Below are positions 22,836 to 32,732 of a stretch of DNA of 64,000 nucleotides, in pieces (within the stretch, counting starts at the first letter, position 1; every line of letters starts with the position of its first letter). The position numbers and the translations under genes were made by a program. The notes below the pieces were generated by a model. The model searched no databases. It worked only from the letters and a program-made list of their open reading frames with translations, and had not been told where the DNA came from. The stretch covers positions 51,221,348-51,285,347 of the forward strand of contig NC_134102.1 in NCBI RefSeq assembly GCF_000715075.1. Direction: 5' to 3'. This DNA comes from Nicotiana tabacum. Its lineage: Eukaryota > Streptophyta > Magnoliopsida > Solanales > Solanaceae.

Positions 22836-25800
22836 ACTAAATGATGAAGAAATGACATTCAGAGTGCAGAAATCTATGCGGCGACCAAGTGAATTTGCTA
22901 ACTTCTCTCTAATAGAAGTTGTGGATGTAATTTTGGAGGAGGAAGATGAAACGTTGAATGCTAAAGACCCTCTAGCAGCTTGTTTCATGAACTTAGATAA
23001 AGTAAATGGAGAGGATTTGGCGGAATGGGTGCTGGCTCTTGAAGGCCAAGGGTTTTGGAAAAGAGAGCTCGAATTTGAGCCTTTGCACTTAGAAGAAAGA
23101 AAAATTCCTCCGGCTAAGCCATCGATAGAAGAGCCACCTAAGTTGGAGCTGAAGCCATTACCACCTCACCTCAGGTATGCTTTCTTGGGACCTAACTCAA
23201 CTTTACCTGTTATTATCTCATCTGGTTTGTTAGATGTGCAGAAAGAACAACTTTTGCAGGTATTGAGTGAGTGCAAAACTACAATTGGTTGGACCATCGC
23301 AGATATTAAGGGTATCAGCCCAGCCTTCTGTATGCATAAGATTCCATTGGAAGATGGCCACAAACCTTCCATAGAACATCAAAGAAGGTTGAACCCCAAC
23401 ATGAAGGAAGTTGTGAAAAAGGAGGTGATAAAGTGGTTAGATGCGGGATTCATTTTCCCCATCTCCGACAGCAACTGGATCAGCCCAGTCCAATGTGTGC
23501 CTAAGAAAGGTGGGATGACTGTAGTGCAAAACGAGAACAATGAGTTGATATCAACAAGAACAGTCACGGGATGGCAAATTTGTATGGACTACAGAAGATT
23601 GAACAAGGCCACCTGAAAAGACCATTTTCCCTTGCCGTTCATTGATCAAATGCTAGATAGATTGGTGGGAAAGTCCCAATTTTTCTTTCTAGATGGATAC
23701 TCGGGGTATATTCAAATCTCCATTGCCCCGGAAGATAGAGAGAAAACATCATTCACCTGTCCATATGACGTCTACGCCTTTCGGAGGATATCGTTCGGCC
23801 AATGCAATGCACCCGCCACATTTCAAAGGTGCATGATGGCCATCTTCACTGATATGGTTAAGGACATCATAGAGGTCTTTATGGATGATTTCTCGGTGGT
23901 GAGAGACTCATTCGATGATTGACTAAGGAATTTGAAATGAGTGCTGAAAAGATGTATCGAGACGAATCTGGTACTCAACTGGGAAAAGTACCATTTCATG
24001 GTACAGGAAGGTATAGTCTTAGGACACCTAGTGTCGAGAAAGGGCGTTGAGGTAGATCGTGACAAGGTTGATGTGATCAAAAAGCTTTCACCACCCACAT
24101 CCGTCAAAGCAATAAGAAGTTTCCTGGGCCACATCGGCTTCTATAGAAGATTTATAAAAGATATTTCCAAAATTGCTAACCCCTTGTGTAAATTGCTTGA
24201 AAAAGATCAGCCTTTTGTATTTTCTGATTATTGCAGGGTAGCTTTTGAGGAATTGAAGAAGAGGCTGGTGACAACACCCATCATAGTTGCACCTGACTGG
24301 GAGCAACCGTTTGAGCTGATGTGTGATGCAAGCGACTATACTGTGGGAGCAGTGCTTGGACAGTGCAAAGACAAAGTCATGCATCCAATATACTATGCTA
24401 GTAGAACTTTGAGTGGTGCCCAACTAAATTACACGGTGCCTGAGAAGGCGATGCTAACAGTGGTGTTCGCATTTGACAAATTCAGGTCATACCTGATAGG
24501 CTCTAAGGTAATTGTTTATACTGATCATGCTGCTCTTAGGAACTTAATTGATAAGAAGGATTCAGAGTCATGCCTGATTCTATGGGTGATACTACTGTAA
24601 GAATTTGACTTGGAAATCCGTGACCGAAAGGGAACGGAGAACCAAGTGGCTGATCACTTGTCCAGGCTGGAAGGAGTCAAGAAGAAGTTTGACATGGAAG
24701 AGATTGTGGAGACCTTCCCGGATGAACATTGAAAACTACTTGGCAAGCGGTATTGTCCCCTATGACCTTTCTTCTGTTAAAAAGAAAATGTTCTTTCGCG
24801 ATTGTCGCATGTATTATTGGGATGAGCCTTATCTGTTCAGGATTTGTATTGATAACATGATCCAGAGGTGTATCCCTGAGATAGACCAATCTTCTATTTT
24901 GCAGGCGTGTCACACGTCACCATATGGTGGCCATTTCGGGGGAGTAAGGACAGCTGCGAAAGTCTTGGAGTCAGGCTTCTACTGGCCGATATTGTTCAAA
25001 GATGCACACTTATGGGTGAAAGGTTGTAATGAATGCCAACGAACCGGGAATATTTCCCGCCGACATGAGATGCCTATGAACCCAATTCAGGAGGTAGAAG
25101 TGTTTGATGTATGGGGAATCAATTTCATGGGGCCTTTCATCAGCTCATATGGCAACAAGTACATACTCGTAGCTGTGGACTACGTGTCCAAATGGGTGGA
25201 AGCTGCAGCGCTCCCTACAAATGATGCAAAGGGGGTAATTAGTTTTTTGAGAAAGAATATATTCACCCGATTTGGCACTCCAAGGGCAATAATTAGTGAC
25301 GGAGGCACTCACTTCTGTAATCGAGCCTTTGCAAAGTTGTTAGAAAAGTATGATGTACGCCACAAGGTCGCCACCCCATACCATCCACAAACGAGTGGGA
25401 AAGTGGAAGTTTTGAACAGAGAGATAAAGAGCGTTTTAACAAAGACTGTGAATGCTACAAGAACGGATTGGGCAAGAAAGCTAGATGATGCACTCTAGGC
25501 CTATTGTACCGCTTTCAAAACTTTGATTGGCATGTCGCCATATAAATTGGTGTTTGGGAAGGCGTGTCACTTACTAGTAGAGTTGGAGCATAGAGCTTTG
25601 CGGGCATTGAGGAAGCTTAATCTTGATATAGAAGCTGCGGGTACAATAGAGTCATAGAGTTGCACGAGCTTGATGAGTTTCGTTGCCACGCTTTTGAGAG
25701 CACAAGATTATACAAGGAGAGAATGAAAATGATGCATGATAAAAATATTCTTGAGCGGAGTTTTAAACCCGGAGATATGGTATTGCTATACAATTCAAGA

Positions 25801-26016
25801 TTGAGGTTATTTCCGGGTAAATTAAAGTCAAGATGGTCAGGGCCTTTTAGTGTGGTAGAGATTCACCCGACCGGAGCCGTAGAGATTGTTGCAACAAATG
25901 ACTCTCGCACATTTAGGGTCAATGGGCACATGTTAAAACATTATTTGGGAATGCAAGATGGGAAAGTAGTGGCGGTGACTCATTTGCTCGAGCCAGCAAG
26001 GTTAAGCGAGCCTTAA
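22836..26016 (+). pseudogene. Athila-lineage pol (PR end, RT, RH, IN)
   Basis: Residues after [18 protein letters not shown] are the protease/RT linker. [33 protein letters not shown] and the catalytic FMDDFSVV box (about 23,878). RNase [18 protein letters not shown] near 24,320. Integrase: an intact HHCC finger (HTSPYGGHF ... CNECQ, 24,905-25,040) and a core in which the first catalytic aspartate is replaced by Asn (codon 25,121-25,123, WGINFMGPF); IISDGGTHF and [10 protein letters not shown] keep the second Asp and the Glu. Nonsense codons lie at 23,614, 23,920, 23,938, 24,598 and 25,496; frameshifts near 24,720 and 25,650. The C-terminal segment (FKPGDMVLLYNSRLRLFPGK) ends at 26,016. Inactive. 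Confidence 0.88.
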
Positions 26017-27169
26017 GTGCAATTATCTGTATCGTGTCGCGACGTTAAATCAGGCGCTTCATGGAAGGCAACCCATTGTAATGTTATAATGTTGTATTCG
26101 TCGTGCCGCGATGTTAACTGAGGCGCTCGTTGGGAGGCACCCCAATTCATAATGATTTTTAGTGTAGTTAGAATTTTTCTTTTCATTTTTAGGTATTAAC
26201 AAGTTTGCAGGTGATTTTGGGCGAGACGAGCAGAGCTTTAAGCGTCGCATGAAGGAAACCAGTCGACGTAGCTCGCGCCGCGAGGGGTAAAGCCAGGCAC
26301 ACCTGGCGCTATGCCTGGTGTCGTTTGGGCTAAGGCCAGGTGCACCAGGCGCTAAGCCTGGCGCCACATGGGGTAAGGCCAGGATCTTAGGCAGGCGTCG
26401 CCAGGTAAGTATTCTTCAGCTTATTTTAATTTTTGTCCCTTATTTCTTTTAACCCCTCCCTTCTTGGACTCTAACTTAAACGCCCAAACTAACATAGAAT
26501 AAATCCTTAACCTAAATCACTACACTCCTCACAAAACACTCACGTACGTACACGGCCATCCATCCCCATCCCAACCCCATTGAAGTCAAGCAAGTTTTTT
26601 TCTCCTTCATTTACTGGAAACAGCAGTTCAAAGGCAAAGCCCACATCTTACAACATCTCAGGTATGATTTTTTATCTCCTTTCTTTCTCATTTCAAGTTA
26701 GATGAAGGTATGAGATTATCCACAAAAATTTGGGGTTTTTCTTCATTGTAATATTGTATTTCTGTGTCCCAGCCCCATGAACCCCATAGGAATGGTGTTG
26801 TTATTGTGTAAACAAGTGGTAGTAAGAAACTCCCAAGCCGATTTGGGAGGGTGAGGCAATCCCTCACCTATACAAGAACTCCCATGGCACTAGTGCATGC
26901 TAAGTGTTTGCTATAATGCCACAATGGCATTCCTTGTCCCCATTGGAGCCTGAGTCTCCGGGATTAATAAACTAGTGTTGTGTAGTCGGGCACCACGTTA
27001 ATATCTTAAGTGTGGGGTGGCTCACGGGTAGCCCATGTATTGTTGTTTGATTCTAATGTTAAGAAAATACGAGGTGAAGTCTGGGTAACCTCGGAATGTT
27101 GGGAAACACTATGTGTGTAATGTGTAATACAGTTTTAACTGATTAATGATTATGTGTGTAGGAACAAAG
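26017..27169 (+). other. Athila pol-ORF3 spacer
   Basis: No gene. A 44-bp motif is present twice (26,032-26,076 and 26,100-26,145; both contain gcgatgtta/gcgacgtta then gaggcgct/caggcgct then ggaggc/gaaggc). At 26,279-26,400 lies a cluster of ccaggcgc...gcctggc palindromes. A splice-donor-like CAG|GTATGA occurs near 26,660 and an acceptor-like gtgtgtag at 27,154-27,161, nine bases before the ORF3 ATG, which could bound a leader intron of about 500 bp. A PPT-like aagtgtggggtgg is at 27,008-27,020. Confidence 0.6.
26279..26400. repeat. GC-rich palindrome cluster in Athila spacer
   Basis: Repeated ccaggc/gcctgg pairs, such as ccaggcgctaagcctggcg and ccaggcacacctggcgctat, separated by taaggccagg/gggctaagg. 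They can form several short alternative hairpins. The same ccaggcgttatacctggc motif recurs in this element's LTR at 30,358-30,520. Confidence 0.8.
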
Positions 27170-28456
27170 ATGCCTCCGAGAAAAGACACAGGCAAAGGAA
27201 AGGCTACTTCCACTGTGCCGGCTAAAGCAAAGGTGACCTCCGCACCTCCCCCAAAGAAGAGAAAAGGGGGAGAAGCTACCTCCAATCTAAATGGAGCACA
27301 AGCTGTGGCAGCTATAGCAGCCATGCGTCAACAACCACAAGGCCAATGGGATTTTGGCATCAACAACATACCACCGCATACTAAGGATTGGTACAGGCGA
27401 TGTAGACCTAAACATGTACGCCCGGAAGCAGCTGTCCATGAACGCAGCTTGAAAGCAAAGTATCAGGCAATTTGGAGGGGCATTCAGGATTTGGGGTTGA
27501 GCTATGTATTCAATAACACATGGGACATTAATCTCAACCTAGTCCGAGAATTCTATGCAGGGTTTGATCTGCAGAATACTGAACAACTGGTGTCGATTCG
27601 TGGGCGATTGATAGATTTTTCAGCCACGGCCATATGTAACTTTTTAGGCACTCCGAATGTTCCTGTGGAGCCATTGGACCATTTCATTTGCCGGACTACA
27701 TATAGAGAGCTGAGACACACGCTTTGTGGTGTCGATTCTACGGCAGCATGGGTCCGGAATAAGAAAACTAATCGACACAAGAGGTTCCCCAAGAAGAAGA
27801 TGAGGGCGGAGGCTCAAGTGTGGCTTAAACTGATAAATGAACGGCTCCTACCGTGAAATCATGACACGCTTATTAGCCGTGAGAGGACCTGTGCACTCTA
27901 CTTCCTCATGACGGGTCAATGGGTGAATGTGGGTTATCTGATCCGCTACCAGATGTCTTTAGTCAGAACGAGTAAAAAGGCCGATCGAATACCATTTGCC
28001 AATTTTCTAACTCAGTACTTAAGACATGAGGAGGTTGAGGAGGAGCCAGAGTTTGACCACACCATCGATCAGCCCCTACGAGAAACGGACATCACTAGTC
28101 TTCGGCTGAAAGAAGAGACTGCCATGACATCTTTGACAGGTGCCGAGTGCAATGCTCGGGATGATAGTTTTATGGCCCATCTCTATGGGATGATGGATTT
28201 GCAGCTGAGGATAGGGGGTCGGCCAGCCACATCTGAGGAGAGGACCTTATTGGAGCAGCGGTACCCGCTCAATGCTCATGCCCAGCAGATGGTTGGGATA
28301 GGTGATGGCTACAGACTCCCCGATGATGAGGATATAAACACTCCTGAGCAGGCTGAGGCTGAGCCGGAGTAGTCAGATGATGAGGACAATGATGATAATG
28401 AGAAGGAAGCACATGATGAAGAGTGGAGAGCCTAAGAGGATGAGGACGCAATTTGA
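27170..28456 (+). pseudogene. Athila third ORF (putative plant transposon protein domain)
   Basis: An open frame of 428 codons interrupted only by TGA at 27,854, TAG at 28,370 and TAA at 28,433. It starts MPPRKDTGKGK with a lysine-rich, nuclear-signal-like N-terminus (PPPKKRKGG), continues with a globular region containing WDFGINNIPPHT, VREFYAGFDLQN, IRGRLIDFSATAICNFLG and a basic RHKRFPKKKMRAEAQVWLKL block, and ends in a very acidic tail. The FYA...IRGRxxxFS...INxFLG pattern is that of the putative plant transposon protein family (Pfam Transposase_32) found between pol and the 3' LTR in Athila-type elements, the position of the so-called env-like gene. I see no convincing signal peptide or membrane anchor, so an envelope role is not supported. 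Function unknown. Confidence 0.75.
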
Positions 28457-30161
28457 TCAGGGAGTTTCCTTGCACCCTACTCATTTTTCTTGTTTTGTCA
28501 ATTTGTGCATGCACTGAGGACAATGCATGATCTAAGTGTGGGGTGGGGACTTGTAGAAATTACTTGTAGTTGTTTGTTTTTGTTGGTTTAGTAAGTGTCA
28601 TTTTCGTTAGATAATTATTTTAGTTATTTGTTTTAAGGATTTGTTTTAGTGATTTGGGTTTAGTGATTTGTTTTTGTTATTTGTTTTTATTATTAAAAAA
28701 AAAAAAACTGGACTCTTCCCGACGATGGATCTCCTAGACAGTTTTCTTGAGGGAAGTAAGTCTAGAGAAAAATACCAAAAAGATTTTTTTTAGGTAGTAT
28801 AGTAATTCCCCCTTGGTTTTTCATTGGGCCGCGGTTCTTTTCCAAAAGGCTTTTAGTTGAACTGGGTGTAGTTAGTTTTAATTTTTAGGAGTGGGAACCA
28901 CAGAGCTATACATTTAATTGTAGCAATATCTCTTAGCTTTGTTATGCCTTGAGAATAGTTAGTGCTATAGTTATGACGCTTAGGCTCGATTTTTGACTCT
29001 AGCATAATTAGCTTAAATCGTAGATTCCTAATTTTGCTTAACTGATTTGACTGGAGTGTCGTGATGAAACCAATCCTGAGTGAGTTATGTGCCATGTCTA
29101 TGTGAGTTTTGTATGTATTCTGTGCATTGCATTTGATGTCTAGAACTTGCCCTGTGTGTGTGCAAAGCGAAATAGTAGTCTTGTTCAGTCTGAGAAGTGA
29201 TATAGGCGTTTCTTTGTTAAGCCAGATATATATAGTTTGTTAAGCCAGATATATATAGTTTACCCGCCTAAAAGTTATGTATCGTAGTTAACCCCTTTGA
29301 GCCTATAATCCTGTTTCTTTGGTAACCACATTACAAGTCGTACCCCTTTGTTGGAATCGACCATATATTTGAACCTTGTCACCTCTCATGAGCACTTAAA
29401 TTATGATGAATTATGAAAAAGTTAAAGTGTGGGGGGTGGTGGATTGGCTTTTGAGTGGAACAATTGAAATAAGGAGAAAGGTGTACCGCCTGAAAAAAAA
29501 AAAATATATATATATATAGTTGTATTGTAAGAAAAGATAATTCTTGATAGTGGCGGCTAGTGATATACTGGTTCTTAAAGAAGTAGGGGCTAATATAAAG
29601 TGAAGTTAAGGTGGAGTTTTGGTTTGACATAAGTATGGTCTTGAATGTTAAAGTGTATGTATTAAAGTGCTTAAGGGAGGTGTAGTCACTTATATCCAAA
29701 TGTATCCTACCCGACCCACAGCCTACATTACAACCAATCAAAGTCCTATTTGATCTTAGACTGAATAAGCTCGATTAATAGAGTATTACACTACGGGCAA
29801 GCCTATGATGCATCATTTGTGGCATATGAATGTTATTTTTGAGAGCGAGTGAATTTTTCCTATCTTGAGTTCCTACGTTCTTAAAATTCATTGTGTGTGG
29901 AACTGAGCTCTTTGTTGGGTGAGGGCAAGTGATTCATAAAGGAAAGGTAATGTCATTGACCTCCATGTTAGAGTAAGTAAGTGAATTGTGAATAAGTCAT
30001 GGTATTTGTGAGTCAAATTTTGAGGCGAGGATGTTACACCTTGGTGCTTAGACTATTTTAAATATTCTTGGTGCAATGAGTTAAGGGAATTGCTTAGTGA
30101 GGTTGTGTCTGTAAGTGTAGTCTGATCGCTCGAGGACGAGCAATGTTTAAGTGTGGGTTAT
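28457..30161 (+). other. Athila 3' spacer, non-coding
   Basis: AT-rich, with no ORF that looks coding. Contains PPT-like aagtgtggggtgggg (28,534-28,548) and aaagtgtggggggtggtgg (29,424-29,442), a poly-A run (28,693-28,706), a tandem duplication of gttaagccagatatatatag near 29,218-29,262, and an A/(AT) microsatellite at 29,492-29,519. The final PPT-like aagtgtggg (30,149-30,157) precedes the LTR. Confidence 0.65.
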
Positions 30162-30357
30162 TGATGTGTGGCTATAATTCATGGTTTAACACACTATTCG
30201 CCTTGCATTTTATACACTTTAATGATAAATTACACTTTATTTGCTCGTAATGAAGTCCATTTTATATGTAGGTGAATTGGAGATGAAAGTAGAGAAAAAG
30301 GAATACTTAAAAGTCGAAAGCATGCTCGAGAGCAGTTGAAAAGGAGAAGTTGGCGAA

Positions 30358-30520
30358 GCCAGGCCTACACCAGGCGTTATACCTGGCAAAGCCAAGCCTA
30401 GATCAGGCCTTATACCTGGCGAGACGGGGCAGAAGGCGAGATTGACCAGGCTTTATACCTGGCGACGCCAGGCCTGGGCGAGGTCCACCAGGCGTTAGGC
30501 CTCGCGAGGCCAGGTCTGGG
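30358..30520. repeat. GC-rich palindrome array in Athila LTR
   Basis: Five or more copies of ccaggcNttataccyggcg-like palindromes (caggcgttatacctggcaa, aggccttatacctggcgag, aggctttatacctggcgac, caggcgttaggcctcgcga). They end about 85 bp before the TATA box. Potential U3 enhancer or hairpin-forming region. Confidence 0.8.
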
Positions 30521-30604
30521 CGTGCACAGTCCGAGTTTTGAAGACTTATTTCGTCTCCGGGTTTGACTAGGACTTTGCCTACACGTTTAGGTCTTTTCCT
30601 ACAC

Positions 30605-30612
30605 ATATAAAT
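30605..30612 (+). promoter_or_regulatory. TATA box of the Athila LTR
   Basis: tataaata within an acacatataaatagacc context, in the middle of the LTR and downstream of the palindrome array. Transcription of the element RNA would be expected to start about 30 bp downstream, near 30,637. Confidence 0.65.
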
Positions 30613-31493
30613 AGACCTAAAAATGCCATTTTTGAGGACTTTTGCAACCAGAGGCAAGAATAGCTTGTGGAATCAACCGTTGGGAGTAAGAATCATCGAT
30701 TTATACATCCTTTCATCTTTACTTTGTAATTGAATTATGCAAAATATTTGGGATATTATTACTATGAGTATGAGTAGCTAAATTCCTAATCTAGGGTTTT
30801 GATGGAACTTATTGAAGGATGATTTTCTTGTTACGTTAATATAAATTTGTCGTAGTATTTTCTCTATTTGTTCAACTATATTATTCATGTGGTTGATTGA
30901 AGGGCCCTCAATTAGATGTGCCTATTTAGTATGTATTACTCGGGAGAGAGTGCATATTTAGGTAGTTGTTGAACAACATCATTCCTCACGTATATGAGGG
31001 ATAAATACGAAGCGTTTAAAGGTGGGATTAGGGATAACAAAACTTTGGTGCGATCTGAGTAAGCCGTACTTAATGCCAGCTAGCGTAATTCGGGAGAATA
31101 TGTCTAGTAAATTGTGGTAATTACTCGGGGAGAGAGTTACGATAGTCATAGTGCTCATGATCGATTGAGAAGACTTAGGAGAATTTATAGAAAACGTAGC
31201 GGAAAAGATTCCGACAATAGGGGAAATCACAACCTTAGATCATTCCAAATCTTATTTACAAATTGTTCGTAGTTAGTTATTTATTATTGCATTTTCATTA
31301 CGTAATATTTAGTTAATAAACATCCAAATTATTATTTAAATATTTTTGAAGATTGATTGCGTGAATTTGTGCGAGTCTAGCAGTTGTGGTTGATAGGTTA
31401 ATTCCCTGTGGGATTCGACTCCGGACTTATTAGCCGGAATATATTTGTGACAACCGCTTAGTCCTTTTTATAAGGCATAGTTAGGCATGATCA

Positions 31494-32732
31494 TTATCAA
31501 TTGAGGATGTGTTCAAAATATGGGTTGTGCATTAAAAATGTTCGACTTCAAGTCAAGTTCAAACGAAGGCTATTATGCCAAATTTTGTGAAGAATCTCTA
31601 TGTGCCTTAGACTCTTAATTGCTCACATATGTACTACATACCTTGATTTGAATTGTTGTTGATGTTGTTGATGATGAAGATGCTAGAAAGTGAAAAAGGT
31701 GAGCATGAAATACTAAATACGGCCGATGTGCCAAGAATGATTATATAATTATGGCCACTAGTTCCAATGAAATGAAAAGATGTGAAAAAGGTATGAAACC
31801 AAATGATTGGTATAAAGGGATGATGTCTCAAATGAGATGGCCTAGACGATCGGGTCGTAATTGGATACCATGTCGCACACGTGGTGGTGATTGTGCTGGA
31901 AATTATGATTGTGGTTGATGTCTCTGATGAGATGGCCTAGCCGATCGGGTCGTGATCGGACTCCGTGCTACAAGTACGGTGGTATTGGTGATGTGAATAT
32001 TGGTATTGTGAAAGGTGACATTATTGGTACTAAAAATCTTCCATCGTAAGATATGGAAATTAATTTGAACACTGTCTTGATCCTAAATTGAGGTTTGATG
32101 TTGTTTAAAGCTTCCATTGATGTTATGATATTCTTGTTTGTATTATTTATTATTCTATTGAGAGGGTGTTTTGTCATTCATACTAGTACTATTACATATG
32201 TACTAACATCCCTTTTGTCGGGGACGCTGCATCTTCAATGGATGCAGGTAGTTCCATAGCAGGAGACTTTGATCAGTGATAGCGGTACATCCTCTTCCCA
32301 GCTGACTTGGTGAGCCCCACTTCATTTCGGGGTCATGTATCTTTTGTTCCTCGTGTATTGTGTTTGAGGTATAGCCAGGGCCTTATTGCCGGCATTATCA
32401 TAGTACTCTTTTGTATCTATTAGAGGCTCCGTAGACATGACATAGTGTGGGTTGTATATTGGTGCTGGGGAAGTCAAACTAGTTATGTTGTGTTTGAATT
32501 ACTTATTCCACTTCAGACTATGAAAAATGTATGTGAAATTTGAGACTTTAAAATGAAGTAACTAATGATAAGAATTGGTATTGCAGACATGATCACTGTA
32601 TTGTTTGATTAATGAAAATATACATTCTCTTTATTCATAGATGAGTTTGGGTAGAAGAAAATCTAATAGGCTTGCTCAGCCGGGTTCACTCGGTTGAGTG
32701 TCGGTCGCGCTCCTCGATTTCGGGGCGTGACA
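31494..32732 (+). repeat. 3' part of an unclassified gypsy-type LTR
   Basis: Ends with tttcggggcgtgaca at 32,732 and is followed not by a PBS but by the interior of a Tekay-type LTR, so it is the right end of an element or solo LTR inserted there. Its left part is missing where the Athila LTR ends. It carries a 94-bp tandem repeat (copies starting at about 31,823 and 31,917, both with gagatggcctag and gatcgggtcgt). No coding sequence. Confidence 0.55.
31823..32005. repeat. 94-bp tandem duplication
   Basis: Two copies starting at about 31,823 and 31,917 share gatgtctc, gagatggcctag and cgatcgggtcgt, followed by a diverged ggatacc/ggactcc segment. Lies within an LTR. Confidence 0.75.

Larger units (their letters stand above)
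22830..31493 (+). mobile_element. Athila-lineage element, 5'-truncated
   Basis: Plus-strand order: end of gag-pro, RT, RNase H, integrase (22,830-26,016), a spacer with palindromic repeats, an additional ORF (27,170-28,456), a long AT-rich spacer, PPT-like aagtgtggg (30,149-30,157) and a 3' LTR (30,162-31,493). The 5' LTR, PBS and most of gag are absent. RT of the [11 protein letters not shown] / FMDDFSVV type plus an extra gene between pol and the 3' LTR is characteristic of the Athila branch of plant Ty3/gypsy elements. Confidence 0.85.
30162..31493 (+). repeat. 3' LTR of the Athila element (about 1.33 kb)
   Basis: Starts TGATGTGTGGCTATAATTC four bases after the purine tract and is judged to end in ggcatgatca at 31,493; the right end is inferred from the TG...CA rule because no second LTR is present. 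It contains the palindrome cluster (30,358-30,520), a TATA box (30,605-30,612) and a leader-like region. Short ORFs inside are incidental. Confidence 0.65.

Noticed and set aside
22836..26016. Endogenous pararetrovirus
   Set aside because: It has an integrase with HHCC finger and is followed by an LTR; no movement or coat protein motifs were seen.
27109..27324. 71-codon minus-strand ORF
   Set aside because: Antisense to the basic N-terminus of Athila ORF3; codon periodicity belongs to the plus strand.
30358..30520. CRISPR-like array
   Set aside because: Repeats are short palindromes without constant spacers, inside a plant LTR.
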